Notes: generated by a model from the letters alone, not told the origin. 64,000 bases of DNA from Microbacterium halotolerans (GCF_003569805.1 NZ_KZ984053.1:117243-181242); one strand, 5' to 3'. Numbered from the stretch's first letter, positions 25,416 through 34,645 are shown. A program made the numbers and translations.

Positions 25416-27920
25416 TCACATCCGCCCCGCCCACGTCACGTCCACGACGGCCTCACCCTGAGCGTCCGACTCGACGAGGTCCACTCTCGCGCGGATGCGC
25501 CAGTCGTGATTGCCCGCAGGGTCGTCGATCACCTGCTCGACCTTCCAGACACCGCGTTCGGATGCGTCGACGCGGCACAGCGCGGGCGAGCGCGCGGGAC
25601 CGCCTGTGAGCATGTCGTCGTGCTCCGCGTAGTAGGCGTCCAGCACCTCAGGCCAGCCTGCATCCGGATCGAGCTTCTCGAGCTCGTCGTCGCGCTCGAG
25701 CGCGGCCAGCTGCACGCGGCGGAACATCTCGTTGCGCACCAGCACAGTGAAGGCACGGGTGTTGCCTACCAGAGATGGCGGCGCCGGCGGCAGCGCCTCG
25801 GCCTCGCCCAAGGCGTCGCGGCCCGCGGCGAGCGCTTCCCACTCGTCGACGAGACTCGAGTCGACTTGGCGCACGAGCGCGCCGAGCCACTCGATGATGT
25901 CCTCGAGCTCCTCGGTGCGGGCATAGTCGGGAACGGTCTGCCTGATCGCCCGGTACGCGTCGCTGAGGTAGCGCAGCACCAGTCCCTCGCTGCGGCCGAG
26001 CTGGTACCACTGCACGAACTCGGCGAAGCTCATCGCCCGCTCGTACATGTCGCGCACGACGGACTTCGGGCGCAGCTCGAAGTCGCGCACCCACGGCTGG
26101 CTGGACGCGAACACCTGGTACGCCTGGGTGAGCAGCTCTTCGAGCGGCTTGGGGTGGGTGATCTCCTCGAGCGCCTCCATGCGTTCGTCGTACTCGAGGC
26201 CGTCGCGCTTCATCTCGCCGACCGCCTCGCCGCGCGCTTTGTACTGCTGCTGCGAGAGGATCTGGCGCGGGTCGTCGAGCGTCGACTCGATCACACTCAC
26301 CACGTCGAGCGCGTAGTGGCCGCTGCCCGCGGCGCCAGGGGCGTCATCCGGATCGAGCAGGTCGATCGCCGCGAGGGCGAACGGCGACAGCGGCTGGTTG
26401 AGGGCGAAGTTCGGCTGCAGATCGACGACGAGCCGGATGACCGGCCCTGCGACCTCGACGACCTCCGCCTCGCGCAGCGTGCGGAACAGTGCGAGCGCGC
26501 GCCTGGCGAGCGCATACTGCTCGGTGCGCGGCTGATGGTTGTCGAACACGAGCGAGCGGACGTTCCCGAACACGTCGCCGCCGCGGCCGATCACGTTGAT
26601 CAGCATCGCCGCGGTGATCTGCATCTGCGGGCGCAGCGCCTCGGGCTCGGCGTCGACGATCTTGGCGAAGGTGTCTTCGCTCCACGAGACGAAGCCCTCT
26701 GGCGCCTTCTTGCGGGTGACCTTCTTGCGCTTCTTGGCGTCGTCGCCGGCCTTGCGCAGCGCCTGCGCGTTCTCGATGTCGTGCTCCGGAGCCAGCGCGA
26801 TGACGTTGCCGTAAGGGTCGTAGCCGGCGCGCCCGGCCCTTCCGGCGATCTGATGGAACTCGCGCGCACCGAGCCTGCGCATCCGCTGCCCGTCGAACTT
26901 GCTCAGCGCCGTGATCAGCACGGTCCGGATGGGCACGTTGATGCCGACCCCGAGGGTGTCGGTGCCGCAGATGACTCGCAGCAGGCCGCGCTGGGCGAGG
27001 GTTTCGACGAGGCGGCGATAGCGCGGCAGCATGCCGGCGTGGTGCACTCCGATGCCTGCGCGCACCAGACGCGAGAGGGTCTTGCCGAAGTTGGTCGTGA
27101 AGCGGAAGTCGCCGATCGCCTCGGCGATCTCGTCGCGCTGCTCACGCGAGGTGACCTTCACACTGGTCAGCGCCTGGGCGCGCTCCATCGCGGCCGCCTG
27201 GGAGAAGTGCACGATGTAGACGGGCACTTCCGTCTCGTCGATCAGCCCCTGCACGACCTCGTGGCCCGGTCGCGTCTCGTACGAGAAGTGCAGCGGGACG
27301 GGCCTGGTCGCGCCGGCGACGAGCGTCGTCTGGCGCCCTGTGCGCTCGGTGAGGTCGGATTCGATCTGCGTCGTGTCGCCGAGCGTGGCCGACATCAGCA
27401 GGAACTGGGTGCTGTTCAGCAGGAGCAGCGGCACCTGCCACGCCCAGCCGCGCTCACGGTCACCGTAGAAATGGAACTCGTCCATCACGACCGTGTCGAT
27501 GTCGTCGACGCTGCCGTGGCGCAGGGCGATGTTCGCGAGGATCTCGGCCGTGCAGCACACGATGGGTGCATCAGGATTCACCGAGGAGTCGCCCGTGACC
27601 ATGCCGACGCTGTCCGCGCCGAAGATCTCGACAAGCGCGAAGAACTTCTCGCTGACGAGCGCCTTGATCGGCGCGGTGTAGTAGCTGCGGCCGCGCCGCG
27701 AGAGGCTCACCGCGTGGGCGCCGATCGCCACCAGCGACTTGCCGGTTCCGGTCGGCGTCGCGAGGATCACATTGCTGCCAGACACCAGCTCGATGATCGC
27801 CTCGTCCTGCGCGGGATACAGCTCCGTGCCGCGGTCGGCGGCCCACGACACGAACGCGTCGTACACACCGTCCGGGTCGGAGCCTGCGGTGTCGATCCGG
27901 TCGGTGAGTGAGATGGCCAT
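25416..27920 (-). CDS. DEAD/DEAH-box helicase with DUF3516 C-terminal region
   Basis: An 834-residue superfamily 2 helicase. Q/Walker A region is ATPTGTGKS (K61), the Walker B box is D147-E-F-H150, motif III is LMSATLGD, and motif VI is QIAGRAGRAG. The C-terminal half is the DUF3516 extension found in actinobacterial helicases of the Ski2/Mtr4-like group, which suggests RNA (or DNA) unwinding. A basic KKRKKVTRKK patch at about 440 may contact nucleic acid. The ATG at 27920 starts before the conserved DAFVSWAADRG block and lacks a strong ribosome site. Confidence 0.9.
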   Translation of the reverse strand: MAISLTDRIDTAGSDPDGVYDAFVSWAADRGTELYPAQDEAIIELVSGSNVILATPTGTGKSLVAIGAHAVSLSRRGRSYYTAPIKALVSEKFFALVEIFGADSVGMVTGDSSVNPDAPIVCCTAEILANIALRHGSVDDIDTVVMDEFHFYGDRERGWAWQVPLLLLNSTQFLLMSATLGDTTQIESDLTERTGRQTTLVAGATRPVPLHFSYETRPGHEVVQGLIDETEVPVYIVHFSQAAAMERAQALTSVKVTSREQRDEIAEAIGDFRFTTNFGKTLSRLVRAGIGVHHAGMLPRYRRLVETLAQRGLLRVICGTDTLGVGINVPIRTVLITALSKFDGQRMRRLGAREFHQIAGRAGRAGYDPYGNVIALAPEHDIENAQALRKAGDDAKKRKKVTRKKAPEGFVSWSEDTFAKIVDAEPEALRPQMQITAAMLINVIGRGGDVFGNVRSLVFDNHQPRTEQYALARRALALFRTLREAEVVEVAGPVIRLVVDLQPNFALNQPLSPFALAAIDLLDPDDAPGAAGSGHYALDVVSVIESTLDDPRQILSQQQYKARGEAVGEMKRDGLEYDERMEALEEITHPKPLEELLTQAYQVFASSQPWVRDFELRPKSVVRDMYERAMSFAEFVQWYQLGRSEGLVLRYLSDAYRAIRQTVPDYARTEELEDIIEWLGALVRQVDSSLVDEWEALAAGRDALGEAEALPPAPPSLVGNTRAFTVLVRNEMFRRVQLAALERDDELEKLDPDAGWPEVLDAYYAEHDDMLTGGPARSPALCRVDASERGVWKVEQVIDDPAGNHDWRIRARVDLVESDAQGEAVVDVTWAGRM

Positions 27921-28062
27921 CCGGTCCAGTCTCTCATCCGGCGGACGAACGACGAGGGCAGCCCGTTCCGGTGAGCCCTGCCGCCGGATGTCGCTCAGCC
28001 GGTTCTGGATGCAGCCGCGCCAGAACGGCTTCACTGCCCGGCATCGTCTTGCGCCCGGCGCG

Positions 28063-28398
28063 TCAGTGGCCGGGCCCGAAGACGATCAGCAGAAGGCCGG
28101 CCGCCACAGCGAGCGCGCTCATCGCGAAGCACGCGTAGGACCCGATCAGCGCCGCGCGCTTCTGAACGTCCGTAAGGGGGCTCTTCCTGGCAGCCTTCGC
28201 CGCGGCCTTCTCCTCTTTGCGCTTCTGCTTCTCTGTGAGCACGGCGATCGCATCGGTGAACTCGGCGGGAGCGACGACGGGAATCCGCCCGCTCGCCGCG
28301 CGCAGCCTCAGTCCGAGCGCATAGAAGCCCACGACGAGCCCCGCTCCGGCGAGCGCGGTGACGAACACCTGCAGGAACGCCAGCCAGTCGATGCTCAT
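28063..28398 (-). CDS. Small membrane protein coupled to pit, unknown function
   Basis: A 111-residue protein with two hydrophobic segments: about 8-30 (FLQVFVTALAGAGLVVGFYAL) and 85-108. A charged helix rich in Lys, Glu and Ala (KQKRKEEKAAAKAARK) lies between them. Its ATG overlaps the stop of the phosphate transporter gene (ATGA), so it is co-translated with it. It may be an accessory subunit or regulator of the transporter (inference). No family recognised. Confidence 0.75.
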   Translation of the reverse strand: MSIDWLAFLQVFVTALAGAGLVVGFYALGLRLRAASGRIPVVAPAEFTDAIAVLTEKQKRKEEKAAAKAARKSPLTDVQKRAALIGSYACFAMSALAVAAGLLLIVFGPGH

Positions 28399-29702
28399 CG
28401 TCCGCCCCTCCCATTCCTGCGGCGCGCTCTCTCTGCGGATCTTTCCGCCTCCTGCGCCTTCCGCGCCGCCTTGCGCTCCTTGCGCTCCGCTTTCTCGCGC
28501 TCGCGTCGCTCAGCGATGCGCTGTGCGCGGCGGGTGGGCGGCGGGTTCCGCTTCACCTTCACCGCGGCACCGGACTCGCTCACCTCACTCATCGCGTTGC
28601 CCGAGTTGACAGCGTCCTTGCGCGAGCGCAGGAACAGCCCCAGCACGATCACCACGGCTGCGATCGCGTCGATGACGACGCCGGTGATGCCGAGCCACAC
28701 CACGACGAGCGCCGCCAGCGCTCCGACGCCGCCTGCCGCGGGGAGTGTGACCACCCAGCCCGCGAAGATGCGGCCGACCGTGCGCCAGCGCACCGTCGAA
28801 CCGCGCCTGCCGAGGCCGGAACCGATCACGGATCCCGATGCGACCTGTGTCGTCGACAGCGCGAAGCCCACGGCGCTTGAGGCGAGGATCGTCGCCGACG
28901 TCGAGGCCTCGGCGGCGAAGCCCTGCGCTGGTTTGACATCGGTGAGGCCCTTGCCGAGAGTCCGGATGATCCGCCAGCCGCCGATGTAGGTGCCAAGCGC
29001 GATCGCACTGGCCGCTGCGAAGACCACCCACAGCTGCGGCTCGTGGTGCGCGGAGGACTGCCAGCCGACCGTGATCAGCGCGAGCGTGATGACGCCCATC
29101 GTCTTCTGCGCATCGTTGGTGCCGTGCGCGAGCGCGACGAGGGATGAGGTGAAGATCTGGCCCCAGCGGAAGCCGCTGCGCCCGTCGGGCTTTCCGTCGT
29201 AGCGGCGAGTGAGGGCGTAGGCGAGCTTCGTGACGAGGTAGGCGATGATGCAGGCCGTCAGCGGCGCCAGGAGCGCGGGCATGATGACCTTGCTCATCAC
29301 CACGCCGAAATCGACCGCCGCCGCGCCGACGCCCACAAGCGTCGCGCCGATCAGTCCGCCGAACAGCGCATGCGACGAACTGGACGGCAGGCCGAGCAGC
29401 CAGGTGAGCATGTTCCAGGTGATCGCCCCGATCAGCCCGGCGAAGATGAGGGAGGGGAACAGCGCGTGCGATATCTGATCCTCGAGGATGATCCCGCCGG
29501 AGATCGTCTTCGCGACCTCCGTCGACAGGAACGCGCCGCCGAGGTTGAGCAGAGCAGCAAGCGTCACCGCCGTCTTCGGCTTCAGCGCACCGGTCGCGAT
29601 GGGCGTGGCCATTGCGTTCGCGGTGTCGTGGAATCCATTGGTGAAGTCGAAGAACAACGCCAGTACGATGACCAGCACCACGATCAATGAAGCGGTTTCC
29701 AC
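28395..29702 (-). CDS. pit: Inorganic phosphate transporter, Pit family
   Basis: A 435-residue low-affinity phosphate symporter in the plasma membrane. The duplicated Pit signature is present at FFDFTNGFHDTANAMAT and ALAHGTNDAQKTMGV. About ten hydrophobic segments are visible. The C-terminal 60 residues are a highly charged Arg/Lys/Glu tail. GTG at 29702 has an AAGGAAGG site 6 nt upstream, which fixes the start. It is followed by a coupled small membrane protein gene. The 289-bp gap upstream holds a small inverted repeat and the family A palindrome. Confidence 0.93.
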   Translation of the reverse strand: METASLIVVLVIVLALFFDFTNGFHDTANAMATPIATGALKPKTAVTLAALLNLGGAFLSTEVAKTISGGIILEDQISHALFPSLIFAGLIGAITWNMLTWLLGLPSSSSHALFGGLIGATLVGVGAAAVDFGVVMSKVIMPALLAPLTACIIAYLVTKLAYALTRRYDGKPDGRSGFRWGQIFTSSLVALAHGTNDAQKTMGVITLALITVGWQSSAHHEPQLWVVFAAASAIALGTYIGGWRIIRTLGKGLTDVKPAQGFAAEASTSATILASSAVGFALSTTQVASGSVIGSGLGRRGSTVRWRTVGRIFAGWVVTLPAAGGVGALAALVVVWLGITGVVIDAIAAVVIVLGLFLRSRKDAVNSGNAMSEVSESGAAVKVKRNPPPTRRAQRIAERREREKAERKERKAARKAQEAERSAERARRRNGRGGR

Positions 29703-29846
29703 CGGCCGCCTTCCTTGTGTTCGGCGCTTCGCGCCTCTCGCCCCTCCGTCGCGGAGCCTCACAGCGCACGCGCTCTGCGGTCCCGCTTCGTCGGTTGAGT
29801 CGACGCGCCGAACGCGTCAAGGTGCCGGAAGGAACGTTCATCTGCA

Positions 29847-29868
29847 GTTCAGCATCCGGCAACTGAAC
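29847..29868. promoter_or_regulatory. Short inverted repeat upstream of pit
   Basis: GTTCAG (29847-29852) and CTGAAC (29863-29868) form a 6-bp inverted repeat with a 10-bp spacer, about 150 bp upstream of pit. It could be a regulator site. It does not match a clean PhoP direct-repeat box. Confidence 0.25.
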
Positions 29869-29926
29869 CGCAAGAATCCTGCCACCCGTGGGCGGCTCGC
29901 CGCAACGCGACACCGGCGGCCGCAAC

Positions 29927-29986
29927 TCTTCATTTCTGGCACATTTCTGCTGCTGGGCACCCCAGGAGATGTGCCAGAAATGAAGA
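29927..29986. repeat. Family A palindromic repeat, copy 1
   Basis: Arms TCTTCATTTCTGGCACAT (29927-29944) and its exact reverse complement (29969-29986) give an 18-bp perfect inverted repeat. The 24-bp spacer contains a second small hairpin (CTGGG-CAC-CCCAG, 29953-29965). It begins 5 bp downstream of the tatD stop on the minus strand. A second copy with the same arm sequence is at 60047-60106. AT-richer than the surroundings. No T-tract follows on either strand. Confidence 0.85.
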
Positions 29987-29991
29987 AGCAG

Positions 29992-30879
29992 TCAGAACTC
30001 GCCGTAGACCGCCACGGTGTTGGCTGCGACCTGGGCGCACAGCTCGTCGAGGTCGGCATTCAGCTCCTGCGCCATGAAGCGCATCGTCAGCGGCACCAGG
30101 TACGGCGCGTTGGGACGACCGCGGTACGGCACCGGTGTGAGGAACGGCGCGTCCGTCTCGACCAGGATCCGCTCGCGCGGCGTCACCGCGAGTGCGTCGC
30201 GCAGGTTCTGCGCGTTCTTGAACGTGATGTTGCCGGCGAACGAGAGCCAGTACCCGGCTTCAGCGGCCTCTTCTGCCATCTCGGCGTCGCCGGAGAAGCA
30301 GTGGAACACGGTCCGCTCTGGCGCGCCGACCCGCTTCAGCGTGTCGAGCACGTCCCTATGGGCGTCACGGTCGTGGATCTGCATCGCCAGCGCGTGCTTC
30401 TTGGCCAGATCGATGTGCGCCTCGAACGAGGCCAGCTGCGCCGGACGGCCGTTCTCATCCGTGCGGAAGTAGTCGAGCCCCGTCTCGCCGATCGCGCGCA
30501 CCCGCTCGCGCGAGGCGAGTTCGTCTATCTGCGAGAGCGCGTCATCGAGCTGCCCGTGCGCGGCGTACGTCGGCGCGTCGTTGGGGTGGATGGCCACGGC
30601 CGCGAGCACGCGCGCGTGGCGGTCAGCCGCGTCCGCCGCCCACCTGGACGATTCGAGGTCACCCGAGGCCTGCACGACGCCGGCCACGCCGACCGAGACC
30701 GCCCGATCGAGCTGCTCGTCGAGGGTGAGCGGATCATCGCCGTCCGCGATCTCGAGATGGGCGTGGTTGTCGTACACCGGGACCGCGAGCGGTTCAGGCG
30801 GCTCCGGATGCGACAGATTCTTGCGCCCGGAGCTCGAGCGCTTCTCGACGTAGGTGTCCCGTGGAGTCGTGCCGGTCAT
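29992..30879 (-). CDS. tatD: TatD-family metal-dependent DNase
   Basis: A 295-residue TIM-barrel hydrolase. Metal-binding motifs are HAHLEIAD near residue 39, GETGLDYFR, QIHDRDAH, HCFSGDAE and ETDAPFLTP. TatD proteins act as 3'-5' exonucleases in DNA repair and quality control. The first 30 residues (basic, KRSSSGRKN) precede the core, so a later start is possible. It lies 5 bp after metG, the same order as in Mycobacterium, and is probably co-transcribed. rsmA, the usual next gene, is 9.5 kb away. Confidence 0.93.
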   Translation of the reverse strand: MTGTTPRDTYVEKRSSSGRKNLSHPEPPEPLAVPVYDNHAHLEIADGDDPLTLDEQLDRAVSVGVAGVVQASGDLESSRWAADAADRHARVLAAVAIHPNDAPTYAAHGQLDDALSQIDELASRERVRAIGETGLDYFRTDENGRPAQLASFEAHIDLAKKHALAMQIHDRDAHRDVLDTLKRVGAPERTVFHCFSGDAEMAEEAAEAGYWLSFAGNITFKNAQNLRDALAVTPRERILVETDAPFLTPVPYRGRPNAPYLVPLTMRFMAQELNADLDELCAQVAANTVAVYGEF

Positions 30880-30884
30880 CCGGA

Positions 30885-32459
30885 TCAGTCAGCCTCCACG
30901 CGAGGGAACAGCGGCTGCAGCTTCGACACCGTCGTGCCTGCGGGGAGCGTTCCCCATGCGCCTGCCTCACGGATGGGCTGCGCCGTCAGTTCGCCGAGTG
31001 TCGTCGCGACGCCGAGGGCGTCCCACAGCTTCGCGGTCGCCGTCGGCATCACCGGCGAGAGCAGCACGGCGAGCGCGCGCAGGCCCTCCAGACACGTGTA
31101 CAGCACGGTGGCGAGACGCTCGCGCTGAGCGTCGTCCTTGGCCAGCACCCACGGCTCGTTGTCGGTTATGTAGCCGTTGAGTGCGTCCACGATCCTCCAC
31201 AGCTCGTCGATCGCCTGGTCGAGCCGGAACCGTTCGACAGCGGCATCGGCTGCGACAGCGGCATCGGCGACGAGGCGCTGGATCTCCAGGTCACCCTCCG
31301 TGTACTCCCCCGGCTGCGGTGCCGTCCCGTCGAAGTACTTGTGCGTCATCGCGATCGAGCGCGATGCCAGGTTGCCGAAGCCGTTGGCGAGCTCGGCCTG
31401 GTAGCGGGCGGCCATGTCCTCCCAGGAGAACGAGCCGTCCTGGCCGAAGGCGATCGCCGAGCCGAAGTAGAAGCGGTAGGCATCGCTGCCGAAGGTGTCG
31501 ACCAACGTCGACGGCGAGATGCCGGTGGCCTTCGACTTCGACATCTTCTCGCCGCCGACGAGCAGCCATCCGTGCGCGAACACACCGCGCGGCACCTCGA
31601 GGCCCGCAGCCATCAGCATGGCGGGCCAGATCACGGCGTGGAAGCGCAGGATGTCCTTGCCGACCACGTGATAGCCGGGCCAACGGCGGGCGAAGTTCTC
31701 GTCGTCGTCGCCGTAGCCGATCGCCGTCGCGTAGTTGAGCAGCGCGTCGACCCACACATAGATCACGTGCGAGGAGTCCCACGGCACCGGGATGCCCCAG
31801 TCGAACGCGCTGCGCGAGATGGACAGGTCCTTCAGCCCCTGCTGCACGAACGCGACGACCTCGTTGCGCGCGGACTCGGGCTGGACGAAATCGGGGCGCT
31901 CACGGTACAGCTCGAGCAGCCTGTCGGAGAACTCGCTGAGTTTGAAGAAGTAGTTCTTCTCGTGCAGCAGCTCGAGCGGCTTCGAGTGGATCGCGCAGAC
32001 CTTCAGTCCCTCGAACGGGCCGGTGCCCTCGACGATCTCGCTGTCGGGCTTGAACTCCTCACACCCGACGCAGTAGAGCGCCTCGTACTCGCCTGCGTAG
32101 ATGTGGCCGCGGTCGAAGATCGCCTGGATGAACGCCTTGACGCTCTCCTCGTGCCGATGCTGGGTCGTCCGGATGAAGTCGTCGTTGGCCACGGACAGCG
32201 TCTCGAGCAGTGGGAGCCACTCCTCGGCGACGAGCTTGTCGACCCACTCCTGCGGCGTGACGCCGTTCGACGCGGCGGCGCGCATCATCTTCTGTCCGTG
32301 CTCGTCGGTCCCGGTGAGCATCCAGGTGTCGTCGCCGGCCTGGCGGTGCCAGCGCGCGAGCATGTCCACTGCCACCGTCGTGTACCCGTGACCGATGTGG
32401 GGCACATCGCTGGGGTAGTAGATCGGAGTGGTGATGTAGAACGAGCCGCGAGAAGTCAC
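30885..32459 (-). CDS. metG: Methionyl-tRNA synthetase
   Basis: Charges initiator and elongator tRNA-Met. The 524-residue class I synthetase shows the HIGH motif H21-I-G-H24 and the KMSKS loop at 305-309. A CVGCEEF / CAIHSKP insert forms the zinc-knuckle-like connective region. The C-terminal anticodon-binding helix bundle is present, with no extra tRNA-binding domain, as usual in Actinobacteria. GTG at 32459 is separated by 6 nt from a TAGACT hexamer, predicting a leaderless message. Confidence 0.97.
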   Translation of the reverse strand: MTSRGSFYITTPIYYPSDVPHIGHGYTTVAVDMLARWHRQAGDDTWMLTGTDEHGQKMMRAAASNGVTPQEWVDKLVAEEWLPLLETLSVANDDFIRTTQHRHEESVKAFIQAIFDRGHIYAGEYEALYCVGCEEFKPDSEIVEGTGPFEGLKVCAIHSKPLELLHEKNYFFKLSEFSDRLLELYRERPDFVQPESARNEVVAFVQQGLKDLSISRSAFDWGIPVPWDSSHVIYVWVDALLNYATAIGYGDDDENFARRWPGYHVVGKDILRFHAVIWPAMLMAAGLEVPRGVFAHGWLLVGGEKMSKSKATGISPSTLVDTFGSDAYRFYFGSAIAFGQDGSFSWEDMAARYQAELANGFGNLASRSIAMTHKYFDGTAPQPGEYTEGDLEIQRLVADAAVAADAAVERFRLDQAIDELWRIVDALNGYITDNEPWVLAKDDAQRERLATVLYTCLEGLRALAVLLSPVMPTATAKLWDALGVATTLGELTAQPIREAGAWGTLPAGTTVSKLQPLFPRVEAD

Positions 32460-32465
32460 CAGAGC

Positions 32466-32471
32466 AGTCTA
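32466..32471 (-). promoter_or_regulatory. -10 hexamer TAGACT, predicted leaderless start of metG
   Basis: TAGACT on the minus strand ends 6 nt before the GTG at 32459, placing the start site on the start codon. Family B repeat copy 1 lies about 45 bp further upstream. Confidence 0.5.
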
Positions 32472-32516
32472 GTTGCGCACGATGCATGGTTTCGCGAGCG
32501 CGCCCAACGGTCCCGT

Positions 32517-32582
32517 GAGATGCGCACATTTCGTCCGAATACCCGTCGGACTCGGCGCATTTCGGAGAAGAAGGCGCATCTC
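32517..32582. repeat. Family B palindromic repeat, copy 1 (inverted orientation)
   Basis: Outer arms GAGATGCGC (32517-32525) and GCGCATCTC (32574-32582). An inner GTCCGA/TCGGAC pair lies between them. Read on the minus strand, the interior contains AAATGCGCCGA as in the copies at 38789 and 62537, so this copy is reversed. It lies 15 bp downstream of the rsmI stop and upstream of metG. Confidence 0.75.
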
Positions 32583-32597
32583 GGCAGTGGGGCGCCG

Positions 32598-33413
32598 TCA
32601 GCGGGGCGCAAGTGCCGCCTGGTAGAGGTCGCGGGAGGACAGGCCGGTCGCGGCCGCGACCTCGCGGGTGGCCTCTTTGAGACGCACGCCGCCGTCGACG
32701 AGTGCCCGCACCTGCGCGAGACCTTCTTCCGGTGAGGTCTCGAGTGCCTCGGCGCCTGCCACGACGATGACCAGTTCGCCGCGCACGCCTGCGGCCGCCC
32801 ACTGCACCAGCTCCGCGAGCGTTCCGCGCGCGGTCTCCTCGTGCAGTTTGGTCAGCTCGCGGCTCACGCTCGCGCGGCGTTCGGCGCCGAATGCCGTCGC
32901 CATATCGGCCAGCGTCTGCGCGACGCGCGTCGGCGCTTCGAAGAACACCAGGGTGCGCTGCTCGGCGGCCAGTGCAGCGAAGTTGCGTGCGCGCTCGCCC
33001 TGCTTGCGCGCGACGAACCCTTCGAACGCGAACCTGTCGGTCGGCAGCCCGGACACGGCGAGAGCCGTCAGCACCGCGCTCGGACCGGGCACCGCCGTGA
33101 CGTCGACGCCGGCGGCCGACGCCGCGGCGACCAGCCCGTATCCAGGGTCGCTCACCGTCGGCATGCCGGCGTCGGAGAGCACGACGACGTCCTGCGTCTG
33201 CGCCAGTTCGACGAGCTCAGGTGCCCGCTGCTTCTCGTTGTGGTCGTGGAATGCGATGAGCCGCGGACGGTTCTGTATGCCCAGTGCGGCATACAGCCGC
33301 TGCGTCGTGCGCGTATCCTCGGCTGCGACGATCGTCGCCTGCTCGAGGAGCTCGACCAGCCGCCGTGACGCGTCGCCGAGATTGCCGATGGGTGTCGCGG
33401 CGAGAATGATCAC
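32598..33413 (-). CDS. rsmI: 16S rRNA (cytidine1402-2'-O)-methyltransferase
   Basis: A 271-residue tetrapyrrole-methylase-fold enzyme that methylates C1402 in the ribosomal P-site with RsmH. LAATPIGNLGDAS at the N-terminus, AAEDTRTTQRL, LSDAGMPTVSDPG and VPGPSAVLTAL are the family motifs, and SRELTKLHEE is typical of RsmI. GTG at 33413 lies 6 nt after TACCCT and has no ribosome site, which suggests a leaderless message. In mycobacteria it is divergent from pmt; here the phn operon separates them. Confidence 0.95.
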   Translation of the reverse strand: MIILAATPIGNLGDASRRLVELLEQATIVAAEDTRTTQRLYAALGIQNRPRLIAFHDHNEKQRAPELVELAQTQDVVVLSDAGMPTVSDPGYGLVAAASAAGVDVTAVPGPSAVLTALAVSGLPTDRFAFEGFVARKQGERARNFAALAAEQRTLVFFEAPTRVAQTLADMATAFGAERRASVSRELTKLHEETARGTLAELVQWAAAGVRGELVIVVAGAEALETSPEEGLAQVRALVDGGVRLKEATREVAAATGLSSRDLYQAALAPR

Positions 33414-33419
33414 CAGACC

Positions 33420-33425
33420 AGGGTA
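33420..33425 (-). promoter_or_regulatory. Possible -10 hexamer TACCCT, predicted leaderless start of rsmI
   Basis: TACCCT on the minus strand ends 6 nt before the GTG at 33413, which has no ribosome site. Confidence 0.4.
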
Positions 33426-33605
33426 CGCGGGCCGCCCTCACCTGTGCGGCAGACGCAGATCTGACTTCCCGGTGGACGGAATGACCGTCAGGTAACGACA
33501 TCGTGAACTCCCTGTCCCCGGCCGATACCGGCGGATATCGTCGGTCTCGGGTGCGTCCGCGCCCAGCACGGTTCTGCTCGTCGCGCTCGTCTGCGCGACC
33601 CTCAC

Positions 33606-34637
33606 ATGGGGAGAAGTCCTTTGTCTTTCACCTTCACCAAGCGCCGCACAGCAGCCGCCCTCACGGGCGCCGCGGCCCTCGCACTCGTACTGGCCGGCTG
33701 CGGCGGCTCCGATGACGGCGGGACCGGCGACGGCGACGCAGGCGGCGAAGCGCCCGAGAAGCTCGTCCTCGGTCTCGTGCCGTCGCAGGAGGTCGACCAG
33801 CTCGTCCTCGACGCCGATGTGCTCGGCGAGCAGCTCTCCGACGAGCTCGGCATTCCCGTCGAGACCAACGTGACGGCCGACTACTCGGCACTCGTCGTCG
33901 CGATGCAGTCGGGGCAGGCCGACATCGGCATGTTCGGCCCGATCGCTCTCGTGCAGGCCGCCGATCAGGCGGGCGCCGTACCGATCCTGCAGTCGGTGCG
34001 CTACGGCTCGGAGAGCTACGTCACCCAGTGGTTCACCAACGACACCGACCGCTTCTGCCTCGACGACGTCGTGAAGAAGGACGTCGACGGCGCGACGATG
34101 ACCTTCTGCAACGGCACAGACGTCGACGAGGTCTCAGGGCCGGTCGGCGAGGACGCTCTGGAAGAGGTCGCTCAGGACGAGTCGATCGCCTTCGTGGACG
34201 CGGGCTCGGCATCCGGCTACTACTACCCCGCGACCCAGCTGCAGCAGATCAACGGCTTCGACCCGGTCGACCTGTCCGGCGCGTCGTTCGCCGGCGGCCA
34301 CCCGAACGCCGTGCAGGCCGTCGCCGACGGCGACGCCACCGTCGGCACGAGCTTCAACGACGCCCGCGCCGAGCTCGTGGAAGAGGACCCTGAGATCGGC
34401 GAGAACGTCACGGTGTTCGCCTGGTCGGGCAACATCCCCAACGACGGTGTCGCCGTCTCCGCCGATCTCTCTGAGGAGTGGCAGCAGAAGGTCTCGGACG
34501 CGTTCCTGGCAGTCGCGGACACGGAGGAGGGCCTCGCCGCCCTCGACGCCGTGTACTCGATCGAGGGTCTCGTCCCCGCCGACCTCGACGCGCTCGACGC
34601 GGCGCGCCAGGTGGAGGCCAACTTCGGCGAGGAGTGA
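33606..34637 (+). CDS. phnD: Phosphate/phosphite/phosphonate ABC transporter binding lipoprotein, PhnD-like
   Basis: A 343-residue lipoprotein with a basic N-region, hydrophobic stretch and lipobox VLAGC. The mature part matches PhnD-type oxyanion-binding proteins: LGLVPSQEVDQL, DYSALVVAMQSGQADIGMFGP, and DAGSASGYYYP in the second lobe. Two cysteines (RFCLDD, TFCNGT) may form a disulfide. The start is uncertain: ATG at 33606 has no ribosome site, while TTG at 33621 has GGGGAG 7 nt upstream and still gives a full signal peptide. No C-P lyase genes are nearby, so the ligand is open. Confidence 0.88.
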   Translation: MGRSPLSFTFTKRRTAAALTGAAALALVLAGCGGSDDGGTGDGDAGGEAPEKLVLGLVPSQEVDQLVLDADVLGEQLSDELGIPVETNVTADYSALVVAMQSGQADIGMFGPIALVQAADQAGAVPILQSVRYGSESYVTQWFTNDTDRFCLDDVVKKDVDGATMTFCNGTDVDEVSGPVGEDALEEVAQDESIAFVDAGSASGYYYPATQLQQINGFDPVDLSGASFAGGHPNAVQAVADGDATVGTSFNDARAELVEEDPEIGENVTVFAWSGNIPNDGVAVSADLSEEWQQKVSDAFLAVADTEEGLAALDAVYSIEGLVPADLDALDAARQVEANFGEE

Positions 34638-34645
34638 TCCCCGCG

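Noticed and set aside
29927..29986. Family A and B palindromes read simply as rho-independent terminators
   Set aside because: No T-tract follows on either strand and the arm (and for B the interior) sequence is conserved between copies, which ordinary terminators do not require. A terminator role is still possible.
33414..33605. PHO-box-like direct repeat upstream of phnD
   Set aside because: GTTCAC and GTTACC on the minus strand are 12 bp apart rather than 11 and match only partly, so PhoP control is not supported.
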